From Desulfovibrio sp. OttesenSCG-928-G15 (lineage in GTDB: Bacteria; Desulfobacterota; Desulfovibrionia; Desulfovibrionales; Desulfovibrionaceae), in assembly GCA_030266525.1 (NCBI GenBank), contig JAJDIC010000066.1, positions 1-11,532 of the forward strand: a DNA stretch of 11,532 bases, written 5' to 3'. A program made the position numbers and the translations under genes. The number at the start of each line of letters is the position of its first letter. Positions within the stretch are counted from its first letter, which is position 1. The notes beneath the pieces are model-generated. The model saw only the letters and a list, made by a program, of their open reading frames with translations, had not been told where the DNA came from and ran no database searches. This document shows positions 5,554-11,532 of the stretch, piece by piece.

Positions 5554-5691
5554 ATGTCGCACGTTTTTGTAGCGAACCTTTCCCACTCGTTGGATGCCTG
5601 GGTCGGCGTAGGGCTGATTGGCGTGTACTTTGTGTGGATGCTGTACATGGCCATGATGCGCATTAAAAAAGCGGATCACATGCATCACTAA
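5554..5691 (+). CDS. Small single-pass membrane protein, His/Met-rich end
   Basis: This 45-residue product is not a family I recognise. Evidence that it is real: AGGAGG (5540-5545) lies 8 nt before the ATG, a good promoter stands 30-60 bp upstream, and a strong hairpin follows 22 bp after the stop. Residues 1-15 are polar. Residues 16-35 form one hydrophobic segment rich in Trp, Tyr and Met (ending WMLYMAMM). The tail RIKKADHMHH is basic and then histidine-rich. The positive-inside rule predicts a periplasmic N-terminus and cytoplasmic tail. Size and layout recall small accessory subunits of respiratory or transport complexes (CydX or CcoQ types), but there is no sequence match to claim one. 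The His/Met content could bind a metal; that is speculation. It is transcribed divergently from atpZ. Confidence 0.7.
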   Translation: MSHVFVANLSHSLDAWVGVGLIGVYFVWMLYMAMMRIKKADHMHH

Positions 5692-5712
5692 GAGCGTATT
5701 CGCTTTGAAATG

Positions 5713-5750
5713 CTGCCTTTTCGGCGGGCAATGCCCGCCCGGCAGTCTTT
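5713..5750 (+). terminator. Terminator-like hairpin after the small gene
   Basis: GGCGGGC-AAT-GCCCGCC (5723-5739) is a perfect 7-bp stem, with outer CTGCC (5713-5717) pairing to GGCAG (5741-5745). TCTTT follows, a short T-tract. The structure is very stable, but termination efficiency is uncertain. Confidence 0.5.
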
Positions 5751-6006
5751 GTGGCAAGGGTTGAGGGAAATTCTTGTCGGGCGTTTACAGCTTTGAAGCG
5801 TTGTAATGCTATAGAAGCCTCCTTCGGGAAGTTGCGGTTTAGCGCGTAAAGTCCGGTTGATGGTACGCACTCGTTTGCGGACAGGGCGGGCCATTGGTAG
5901 TTCGCGTAATCCGTTTTTTTTTCGGGCAGATCCCGCCCCTGCGGCAAGGTCTGCCTTTTTCGCGGATATCGTCTGGTAGAAATTCTCTCCCGGCGACACT
6001 TTTTTC
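5746..6006 (+). other. Intergenic stretch before rplU
   Basis: No reading frame here looks coding. At 5925-5955 GGCAGA pairs with TCTGCC, with CCGC/GCGG nested inside, and TTTTT (5956-5960) follows: a second terminator-like element on the + strand, about 47 bp before the rplU -35 box. The 180 bp between the two hairpins is unexplained. Confidence 0.4.
5925..5960 (+). terminator. Possible terminator upstream of rplU
   Basis: GGCAGA (5925-5930) pairs with TCTGCC (5950-5955), an inner CCGC/GCGG pairing sits between them, and five T follow directly. It would insulate rplU from upstream transcription. Confidence 0.4.
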
Positions 6007-6035
6007 TTGACTTTGCCGTAGCCAGGCGGTACATG
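6007..6035 (+). promoter_or_regulatory. Promoter for rplU-rpmA
   Basis: TTGACT (6007-6012), a 17-bp spacer and TACATG (6030-6035). The -35 box is strong and the -10 box weak, as at the atp promoter. The leader would be about 26 nt. Confidence 0.5.
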
Positions 6036-6067
6036 CCTGTTTCTCTTTTTCCTGGAGGAATATCATA

Positions 6068-6376
6068 ATGTACGCGATTATTGAAACGGGCGGAAAGCAG
6101 TTCCGCGTGGAAGAAGGCGCCAAGCTTCGTGTGGCCACCATTGATGCCGAAGTCGGCAGCGAAGTGACGCTCGACAAGGTGCTTATGCTCGGTGGCGGCA
6201 GTGTTTCCGTGGGTACTCCCTATGTGGACAGCGCCCGTGTAACCGCCGAGGTTGTTGACCATGGCCGTGGCGACAAGGTTCTGGTTTTCAAGAAGTGGCG
6301 CCGGAACGACTCCCGCAAGTTGCAGGGGCATCGTCAAAACTATACCACCCTCAAGATCAAGTCCATCACGGCCTGA
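6068..6376 (+). CDS. rplU: 50S ribosomal protein L21
   Basis: L21 binds 23S rRNA in the large ribosomal subunit. The 102-residue product has the normal length and family sequence throughout: MYAIIETGGKQFRVEEG at the start, VLMLGGG and VGTPYV in the middle, and KVLVFKKWRRNDSRKLQGHR followed by Y at the rRNA-binding end. GGAGG (6054-6058) is 9 nt before the ATG. The conserved rplU-rpmA-obgE order follows, with 29 bp to rpmA. Confidence 0.98.
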   Translation: MYAIIETGGKQFRVEEGAKLRVATIDAEVGSEVTLDKVLMLGGGSVSVGTPYVDSARVTAEVVDHGRGDKVLVFKKWRRNDSRKLQGHRQNYTTLKIKSITA

Positions 6377-6405
6377 TCCTGATTCTTTTGTAAGGAGCGT
6401 GCAGC

Positions 6406-6678
6406 ATGGCACATAAAAAGGCAGGCGGCAGTTCACGCAACGGTCGCGACAGTGCAGGGCAGAGGCGCGGTGTAAAACGCTTTGGCGGTCAGTCTGTTCT
6501 GGCGGGCAATATCATTGTCCGGCAGCTCGGCACCAAGGTTCACCCCGGCAGCGGCGTTGGTCTTGGCCGTGATTTCACCATTTTCGCCACTTGCGACGGC
6601 GTGGTGAAATTTGAAAAGTATGTGCGTAAAAACCGGGTTCTGACCCGGGTGCATGTGCTTCCCGCCGGAAACGCCTAA
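6406..6678 (+). CDS. rpmA: 50S ribosomal protein L27
   Basis: L27 reaches the peptidyl-transferase centre with its N-terminus. The 90-residue product starts [16 protein letters not shown], the form found in most Gram-negative bacteria, without the cleavable N-terminal extension known from Firmicutes. [20 protein letters not shown] and [16 protein letters not shown] are family signatures. AAGGAG (6392-6397) is 8 nt before the ATG. A strong terminator follows 22 bp after the stop, so obgE is at least partly expressed separately. Confidence 0.98.
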   Translation: MAHKKAGGSSRNGRDSAGQRRGVKRFGGQSVLAGNIIVRQLGTKVHPGSGVGLGRDFTIFATCDGVVKFEKYVRKNRVLTRVHVLPAGNA

Positions 6679-6700
6679 AAGGTCGGTTTTTGGAATTATC

Positions 6701-6740
6701 GCGGGCAAAAGCGGCTGCTTTTGCCCGCTTTCTGTTTTTT
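6701..6740 (+). terminator. Intrinsic terminator after rpmA
   Basis: GCGGGCAAAAGC (6701-6712) pairs perfectly over 12 bp with GCTTTTGCCCGC (6717-6728) around a 4-nt loop, followed by TTTCTGTTTTTT. Confidence 0.93.
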
Positions 6741-6744
6741 AAAG

Positions 6745-6761
6745 CACTACTTTAAGTAGTG
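6745..6761. promoter_or_regulatory. 17-bp palindrome upstream of obgE
   Basis: CACTACTTTAAGTAGTG is a perfect 8-bp inverted repeat around one central base. It lies just after the rpmA terminator and 72 bp before the obgE ATG. The symmetry suggests a dimeric regulator's operator rather than an RNA hairpin, because a 1-nt loop cannot close. I did not find a convincing promoter next to it. Confidence 0.4.
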
Positions 6762-6833
6762 GCGGTGTTTTGAATGAAAAGCAAGGGATGTCGCGCAGTT
6801 ATGCTTGCCGTTTCTTCCCTGGTCAGGTGACGT

Positions 6834-7985
6834 ATGCGATTTGTTGATGAAGCGGTGATAACGGTTCGTTCCGGCAAGGGCGGGCATGGTTGTGTTTCTT
6901 TTCGCCGGGAAAAGTTTATTCCCAAAGGCGGCCCTGATGGCGGCGATGGTGGCGACGGCGGCAATATTCTTGTCAGGGCCTGTTCACGCCTGCTTTCGCT
7001 GTATGACTTCCGGCTCAAGCGGCTGTATGAAGCGGAAAACGGCAGGCCGGGGGAAGGCTCGCAGTGTCATGGTCGCAAGGGCTCGGATCTTGTTATTGAG
7101 CTTCCCGTGGGCACGCAGATTTATACCCTTGTTGATGGCCGTCAGGAGCGCGTGCTCGGCGATCTGGCAACAGACGGAGATGAGCTGCTCATCGCCAGGG
7201 GAGGCCGGGGCGGCAAGGGGAACGAGCACTTCAAGTCTTCCACCATGCGCGCACCCCGTTTTGCCCAGCCTGGCGAGCCGGGTGAGGAATTTACCCTCGG
7301 CCTTGAACTGAAAATTTTGGCAGACTGCGGGCTGCTCGGCCTGCCCAACGCCGGGAAGTCTACGTTTATTTCAAAAGTTTCCGCTGCCCGCCCGAAAATC
7401 GCCAACTATGCGTTTACCACGCTTGAGCCGAACCTCGGCGTCATGATTGACGATGTCAATTATGACCGCAGGCTGGTAGTGGCCGACATTCCCGGCCTTG
7501 TGGAAGGGGCGCACACCGGCTATGGCCTGGGGCACCGCTTTTTGAAGCATGTGGAGAGAACGCGCTTTCTTGTACATATTCTGAGCGTGGAAGATATGTC
7601 AGAAGAAGACCCTTTTGCCGGTTTTGCCCTTCTTAACCGGGAATTGGAGGAGTTTTCACCTGAACTTGCCGACCGTCGGCAGATAGAAGTGGTGAACAAA
7701 ATCGACCTTCTTTCGCCGGAGCGCCTGCAAGCCTTGAAAGAAGAGGCCGCTGCCCAGGGACGAAGCATATTTTTTATCAGCGCGATGAACGGCGAAAACA
7801 TGGAAGAACTGGTCACAACCATGTGGCAGTTGCAGGACGAGCTTATGCCCAACGCGCCCGGCGCGGCCTTTTCCTATACAGAACGCAAAGCGAAAGAGGC
7901 CGCTGAAAAAGCCGCGTCGGAAGGAGGCGGCGCAGGCGGTGACGACGAAGAATCGTTTGACATTGAAGTAGTTTACTGCAAATAG
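6834..7985 (+). CDS. obgE: Obg GTPase (ribosome assembly / stress)
   Basis: Obg is a GTPase that associates with the 50S subunit and acts in ribosome maturation and growth control. The product is 383 residues. The N-terminal Obg fold has its glycine-rich motifs (KGGPDGGDGGDGGN, 31-44, and RGGRGGKGN, 122-130). The G domain shows G1 GLPNAGKST (169-177), the switch I TT (195-196), G3 DIPG (218-221), G4 NKID (288-291) and G5 SAMNG (316-320). The C-terminus is a short acidic, Ala/Gly-rich tail like that of other proteobacterial members. The start gives the canonical MRFVDEAVITV; a weak AGGTGA precedes it. It follows rplU-rpmA as in most bacteria, separated by a terminator and palindrome. Confidence 0.97.
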   Translation: MRFVDEAVITVRSGKGGHGCVSFRREKFIPKGGPDGGDGGDGGNILVRACSRLLSLYDFRLKRLYEAENGRPGEGSQCHGRKGSDLVIELPVGTQIYTLVDGRQERVLGDLATDGDELLIARGGRGGKGNEHFKSSTMRAPRFAQPGEPGEEFTLGLELKILADCGLLGLPNAGKSTFISKVSAARPKIANYAFTTLEPNLGVMIDDVNYDRRLVVADIPGLVEGAHTGYGLGHRFLKHVERTRFLVHILSVEDMSEEDPFAGFALLNRELEEFSPELADRRQIEVVNKIDLLSPERLQALKEEAAAQGRSIFFISAMNGENMEELVTTMWQLQDELMPNAPGAAFSYTERKAKEAAEKAASEGGGAGGDDEESFDIEVVYCK

Positions 7986-7999
7986 TTGTATATTATATA
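7972..7999 (+). promoter_or_regulatory. Possible promoter for the response regulator gene
   Basis: TTTACT (7972-7977), a 16-bp spacer and TATATA (7994-7999) lie at the obgE 3' end in an unusually AT-rich island. Each box matches consensus at 4/6. The start would be near 8006. Confidence 0.4.
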
Positions 8000-8003
8000 T
8001 CGG

Positions 8004-8026
8004 TTCACCCCATACTTTTGGGTGAA
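8004..8026 (+). other. Hairpin between obgE and the response regulator
   Basis: TTCACCC (8004-8010) pairs with GGGTGAA (8020-8026) around a 9-nt loop. No T-run follows, so it is not a standard terminator. If the promoter at 7972 is right, it would sit at the very 5' end of the transcript, where such stems often stabilise mRNA. Confidence 0.45.
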
Positions 8027-8087
8027 GCTCACTGTGTAGCCGTAAACGACGAATATCACGTCTCAAATGAATTTTTCAGGAGACACC

Positions 8088-9203
8088 ATGACCGCACTGC
8101 GCGTGTTGATTGCTGAAGATGAATACATTTCCGCAACGCTTCTGGAAATGCTCGTCAAGGAAGAAGGCCACACTGTTTGCGGTATAGTTTCCCAGGGCGG
8201 CGATGTGCTGGAAGCGGTCCGGGAGAACAAGCCGGATGTCGTGCTTATGGACATCCACCTTGCCGACAGTGTGTCCGGCTTGCAGGCCACGCGCACTCTT
8301 TTGCAAAAAGTTTCGGTTCCGGTAATCGTTATTTCCGGTACAACGGAAGTGGATATTCTCGCTTCTGTAGCGGAAAGCGGGGCGCTTGGCTTCATGCGCA
8401 AGCCTGTTACGCCGGAAGAACTGCGCGTTAACCTGCGCATTGCCACCCACCATAACAGCATCATCCGCAAGTTGAGCGACAGCGAACTGCTGCACCGCTC
8501 CATCTTTGATAACGCCAGCGTGGGCATTTATATTGCCCACAAAGACGGCTATTATCTGGCGACAAACCGTTCCTTTGCGCGTATGCTGGGCTATTCCGGT
8601 CCGGCAGAACTGCTGCGCCGCATTTTTTCCATTGACGAGCAGGTCTATGCGGACAAGGACCACAGAGCTTCGCTTGTGCATCAGCTCAAGGAAGGCAAGG
8701 TGTTGCACGGGGTCTCCTCGCGCATGCTAACCTGTGACAGCGAGCCGTTCTGGGTTTCGGAAGACCTGTCTCCCCACTATGATGACGACGGCAGCTTTGC
8801 CTATTACGAGGGCTTTGTCGTCAATATTTCCGACAAAATTCAGGCTCAGGCGGAAAAGGCGGAACTTGGCGGTCAGTGGGACAGTTTGATGCAACTTCTG
8901 GACAACTCCGGTACGTCCGTAGCGGTGACCACTCTGGATGGCGGTATTGTCAGGGCGAACAGCGCCTTTGAAAAAGAGCTGGGCAAGGCGGTCGGGCTAA
9001 GGCGCATGCTGCGTTTCAAAGAAGACGGGCAGGGCATATATGACAAGCTGCAAGAACGCCATGCCGTAAGCGGTGCGGAAGCCTTTGTGCACAACCAGTG
9101 CCGTGTTGAAGGCGACGACCGCCTGTTCGACACTACCGCCGGGGCCTGGCGCTCACCCGAGGGCGACCTTGCCGGAGCGGTCTTCATACTGCGCCCGTTA
9201 TAA
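8088..9203 (+). CDS. Response regulator with C-terminal PAS sensory regions
   Basis: The 371-residue product begins with a complete receiver domain (about 1-120): acidic pocket Glu10-Asp11, phosphoacceptor Asp55 in VVLMDIHLAD, Ser83 at the usual Ser/Thr position and Lys105 in the MRKP motif. A PAS domain follows (about 135-250; YYLATNRSFARMLGYS), then a second PAS-like region (about 265-371; LDGGIVRANSAFEKELG). There is no helix-turn-helix, GGDEF, EAL or kinase domain, so the output must be a protein-protein interaction or the PAS regions themselves. No histidine kinase gene is adjacent. The start at 8088 has AGGAG (8078-8082) 5 nt upstream; an in-frame ATG at 8067 has none. The next gene is a fructose-2,6-bisphosphate enzyme, but a functional link is only suggested by position. 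Confidence 0.88.
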   Translation: MTALRVLIAEDEYISATLLEMLVKEEGHTVCGIVSQGGDVLEAVRENKPDVVLMDIHLADSVSGLQATRTLLQKVSVPVIVISGTTEVDILASVAESGALGFMRKPVTPEELRVNLRIATHHNSIIRKLSDSELLHRSIFDNASVGIYIAHKDGYYLATNRSFARMLGYSGPAELLRRIFSIDEQVYADKDHRASLVHQLKEGKVLHGVSSRMLTCDSEPFWVSEDLSPHYDDDGSFAYYEGFVVNISDKIQAQAEKAELGGQWDSLMQLLDNSGTSVAVTTLDGGIVRANSAFEKELGKAVGLRRMLRFKEDGQGIYDKLQERHAVSGAEAFVHNQCRVEGDDRLFDTTAGAWRSPEGDLAGAVFILRPL

Positions 9204-9240
9204 ATAGAGTACCAACCCCCAAGCGCTGCGACCACATCGC

Positions 9241-9326
9241 CCCGCACAGGGCAAGCGCCCCGATGCGGGAGCCAGGGGGGAATCATTCCCCCTGTAAGGG
9301 ATTCCAAAGGAGATGACCCCCTTTGG
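9241..9326 (+). other. Structured leader: three consecutive hairpins
   Basis: The 141-bp gap before the next gene has three separate stems. CCCGCA (9241-9246) pairs with TGCGGG (9264-9269), with GGGC/GCCC nested inside. CAGGGGG (9273-9279) pairs with CCCCCTG (9288-9294). CCAAAGG (9304-9310) pairs with CCTTTGG (9320-9326). The last ends 5 nt before the Shine-Dalgarno GGAGG (9332-9336). None is followed by a T-run, so they do not look like terminators. It may be a cis-regulatory RNA, mRNA stabilising structure or dispersed repeat; I match it to no known riboswitch class. Confidence 0.5.
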
Positions 9327-9344
9327 TCGCCGGAGGCACCAAAC

Positions 9345-10577
9345 ATGACCGGAAAACTTTACATAGTCCTGGTAGGTCTGCCTGCGCGGGGCAAGTCCAC
9401 CATTGCCCTGCGCCTGTTTGAGGGCTTGTGCTCCGAAGGGGTGAACGCCCGCATCTTCAATAACGGCGAATTGCGCCGTTCCTTGCTGGGGCCGGATTCT
9501 TCCCAGCCGCATTTCTACCACCCGGAGAATCAGGAAGGCCGCTCGCGCCGCGAGCAAATGGCCCTGATAAACGCCACAGCCGCCAATTCCTTTCTGGCTG
9601 ACGGCGGCAACGTGGCGATAATGGATGCCACCAACGCCAGTTGGCAGAGGCGTGATTTTTTACGCCAGCATTTTGATCAGCACCCCATTTTATATATAGA
9701 GTGCGTGAATGATGATGACGAACTGCTCGCGTTCAGCATTGACAGAAAAGCCCACCTGCCCGAATTTGCCCATTTGAGCCTTGCGGACGCTGTGATTTCT
9801 TTCAAGGAGCGCATCGGGTATTACGAGCATATTTATACCTCTCCGGAAGGTGAGGGGCCTTATATGTGTGTGGATACACTGCGTAACCGGGTGATCAGGG
9901 AAGACATGCCCCCCCGCGTGCCGTTTCATCTGCGCATCCGCGAGCTTCTGGTTTCCGCCTGGGTGCGCGAGTTGTTCCTTGCCCGGCACGGTCAGAGCAT
10001 GAACAATGTGGAAGGGCGCATCGGCGGCGATGCCCCGCTGACGGAACTGGGGCGCACCCAGGCCAAAACCCTTGCCGCGTATTTTAACGACAAGCATGTG
10101 CCCTATATTTTCACTTCGTTTCGCCGCCGCTCGCGGGAAACGGCAGAGCCGTTAAGCGCGCGCCACCCCGAAGCCAGGGTCATTCCTCTGGCAGAGCTGG
10201 ACGAAATAGACGCCGGGGTATGCGACAGCATGCGTTATGAAGACATACGCCGGGAAATGCCGCAGGAATACGCGGCCAGGGCGAAAGACAAGTACCATTA
10301 TGTCTATCCGGGCGGTGAAAGCTACGCCAGCATGTTGCCGCGGGTTGAGCGCGGCCTTCGCAAGGCGCTGTTCCTTTCTGGCGGGCAGCCGGGCTGCGTG
10401 CTTATCGGGCACCAGGCGGTAAACCGCATGCTCTTGTCGCTGTTTTTGTTCCGACATACGGAAGACGTGCCCTACATCTACGTACCGCAGGACGAGTGCT
10501 ATCATATTGTGGCTACGCACAGGAAAAAGCTTTTTGAATTGATGCGCTATCCGGGCGTACCCGACACGGATGTCTGA
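9345..10577 (+). CDS. Bifunctional 6-phosphofructo-2-kinase/fructose-2,6-bisphosphatase
   Basis: The 410-residue product carries both halves of the PFKFB enzyme, which makes and degrades fructose 2,6-bisphosphate. Kinase half (about 1-205): Walker A GLPARGKS (11-18, nearly identical to eukaryotic GLPARGKT), FNNGELRR (38-45) at the place of the NVGxYRR substrate motif, MDATN (93-97), Lys135, and RIGYYE (156-161). Phosphatase half (about 208-400): RHG (214-216) with catalytic His215, RIGGDAPLTELG (225-236), Glu287 in DEIDAGVC, YPGGESY (321-327) and His356 in GHQAV. Every major catalytic residue I can recall is present, so both activities are plausible. Domain order is as in eukaryotes, without the regulatory N-terminal extension. 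GGAGG (9332-9336) is 8 nt before the ATG. F2,6BP is best known as a eukaryotic regulator, so its target here is unknown. Confidence 0.9.
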   Translation: MTGKLYIVLVGLPARGKSTIALRLFEGLCSEGVNARIFNNGELRRSLLGPDSSQPHFYHPENQEGRSRREQMALINATAANSFLADGGNVAIMDATNASWQRRDFLRQHFDQHPILYIECVNDDDELLAFSIDRKAHLPEFAHLSLADAVISFKERIGYYEHIYTSPEGEGPYMCVDTLRNRVIREDMPPRVPFHLRIRELLVSAWVRELFLARHGQSMNNVEGRIGGDAPLTELGRTQAKTLAAYFNDKHVPYIFTSFRRRSRETAEPLSARHPEARVIPLAELDEIDAGVCDSMRYEDIRREMPQEYAARAKDKYHYVYPGGESYASMLPRVERGLRKALFLSGGQPGCVLIGHQAVNRMLLSLFLFRHTEDVPYIYVPQDECYHIVATHRKKLFELMRYPGVPDTDV

Positions 10578-10615
10578 AACGATGTTTTTTTCTTCCAGCC
10601 ACGTAGCCATCCTTT

Positions 10616-10648
10616 TTTCAGGGCAAAGGCCGACGCCCGCCCCTGAAA
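10616..10648 (+). other. Inverted repeat between the sugar-phosphate enzyme and cysK
   Basis: TTTCAGGG (10616-10623) pairs perfectly with CCCTGAAA (10641-10648) around a 17-nt GC-rich loop. CGGTTTT follows, a poor T-tract. It could be a weak terminator or an operator. The 150-bp gap has no coding frame. Confidence 0.35.
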
Positions 10649-10727
10649 CGGTTTTCGCCTTGCCGACGATAGCGCAACACCGCTTTCGGGAAGCATGTTT
10701 TGCCTTGTAACAAAAGGACAAGCCCAA

Positions 10728-11532
10728 ATGATAGCAAACAGTATTCTTGACTGCATCGGCAACACGCCGCTTGTGCGCTTAAGCGCGCTCGCAAAGCAAA
10801 AAAACTGCCGGGCAGAGATTGTAGCCAAGCTGGAATATTGCAACCCCGGTTCTTCAATCAAGGACAGGCTTGCCCTGGCCATGGTTGAAGCGGCAGAAAG
10901 CCGGGGCACGCTTGTGCCCCACGTAAGCCCGCCCATGACCATTGTGGAGCCGACCAGCGGCAACACGGGCATTGGCCTTGCGCTGGTAGCCGCGGCAAAG
11001 GGCTACCAGCTTGTTGTGACCATGCCGGAAAGCATGAGCGAAGAACGTAAGGCCCTGCTTCGCGGGCTGGGTGCGGAACTGGTGCTCACCCCGGCCGCTG
11101 GCGGCATGAGCGCCGCCGTGGCGGAAGCGGAGCGCCTGGTGCAAGAGCGGAGCGGGGCGGTTATGCTGTCGCAGTTTACCAACCCGGTAGGTCCCCTGGT
11201 ACATGCGGAGCATACTGGGCAGGAAATATGGGACGCCTGTGAGGGCCGGGTGGATATTGCCGTGGTGGCGGTGGGCACGGGCGGTACCATTTCCGGCGTG
11301 GGCAAGCGGCTGAAAGAGTGCAACCCGGAAGTGAAGATTTACGCGGTAGAACCGGCGGAATCGGCTGTATTGTCCGGCGGCAAGGCCGGGCCGCACATCA
11401 TTCAGGGCATAGGCGCGGGCTTTGTGCCGCAAATACTGGACCGCAGCGTGATAGACGGCTACATAGCGGTTCCCGGAGAAGAAGCCCTGGATACGGCACG
11501 CGAGCTGATGCTGAGGGAAGGTATTTTCGGGG
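10728..11532 (+). CDS. cysK: Cysteine synthase (O-acetylserine sulfhydrylase), 3' end cut off
   Basis: This PLP enzyme makes cysteine from O-acetylserine and sulfide. The window holds the first 268 residues; the family is usually about 305-320, so the end lies outside. Visible features: N-terminal ILDCIGNTPLVRL, the PLP-binding Lys45 in NPGSSIKDR, the substrate loop TSGNTG (76-81), QFTNP (149-153), the phosphate-binding GTGGT (183-187) with SGVG following, and IQGIGAGFVP near the end. The motif set fits CysK/CysM rather than cystathionine beta-synthase; CysK versus CysM cannot be firmly separated by eye. AGGA lies 9 nt before the ATG. In a sulfate reducer sulfide is abundant, so it would assimilate sulfur directly. 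Confidence 0.92.
   Translation, partial: MIANSILDCIGNTPLVRLSALAKQKNCRAEIVAKLEYCNPGSSIKDRLALAMVEAAESRGTLVPHVSPPMTIVEPTSGNTGIGLALVAAAKGYQLVVTMPESMSEERKALLRGLGAELVLTPAAGGMSAAVAEAERLVQERSGAVMLSQFTNPVGPLVHAEHTGQEIWDACEGRVDIAVVAVGTGGTISGVGKRLKECNPEVKIYAVEPAESAVLSGGKAGPHIIQGIGAGFVPQILDRSVIDGYIAVPGEEALDTARELMLREGIFG

Noticed and set aside
5663..6436. Minus-strand frames across the rplU leader and gene
   Set aside because: They overlap rplU antisense, resemble no protein and lack start signals.
8067..8087. Earlier in-frame ATG for the response regulator
   Set aside because: No Shine-Dalgarno before it, whereas AGGAG stands 5 nt before the ATG at 8088, and receiver domains usually begin as this shorter form does.
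1..11532. CRISPR array, tRNA, transposase or prophage genes
   Set aside because: Looked for and not seen. The tandem repeat at the left edge has only four degenerate copies with no unique spacers between them.

Overview
The window looks like chromosomal DNA of a sulfate-reducing bacterium of the Desulfovibrionaceae (Desulfovibrio or a close relative). The main reason is gene order: an F-ATPase membrane-sector cluster (atpZ-atpI-atpB-atpE) followed by rex and a cobalamin gene on one strand, next to rplU-rpmA-obgE on the other. From memory this arrangement resembles Desulfovibrio vulgaris; I could not check it by search. Base composition is moderately GC-rich, and many intergenic hairpins and small dispersed repeats are present.

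Layout. Positions 1-473 hold no convincing gene. The first 150 bases are four imperfect copies of a ~34-bp unit, and the first two copies fold like terminators. A lysine-rich predicted lipoprotein of unknown function follows (474-1295, + strand). It is convergent with cobS, and a strong hairpin and two copies of a dispersed repeat lie between them. On the minus strand, reading right to left, are atpZ, atpI, atpB, atpE, an intrinsic terminator, a good sigma-70 promoter, rex and cobS. The F1 genes are not in the window. The atp promoter has a near-consensus Rex-like operator just after the predicted transcription start, so Rex may control the F0 genes upstream of its own gene.

A divergent promoter at about 5490 drives a 45-residue single-pass membrane protein that I do not recognise. 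A 376-bp gap with two terminator-like hairpins follows, then rplU-rpmA with its own promoter and a textbook terminator, then obgE. After obgE come an orphan response regulator with PAS-type sensory regions and no output domain, a bifunctional 6-phosphofructo-2-kinase/fructose-2,6-bisphosphatase preceded by a highly structured leader, and the start of a cysteine synthase gene cut by the window end.

How the genes relate. The left half couples membrane energetics (ATP synthase F0) with NADH/NAD+ sensing (Rex) and corrinoid synthesis (CobS). The right half is the conserved L21-L27-Obg ribosome cluster, followed by signalling and metabolic genes. The least expected items are the eukaryote-type fructose-2,6-bisphosphate enzyme with its leader, the small membrane protein, and the possible Rex-atp link. 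No CRISPR array, tRNA, rRNA, insertion sequence or transposase gene was seen.
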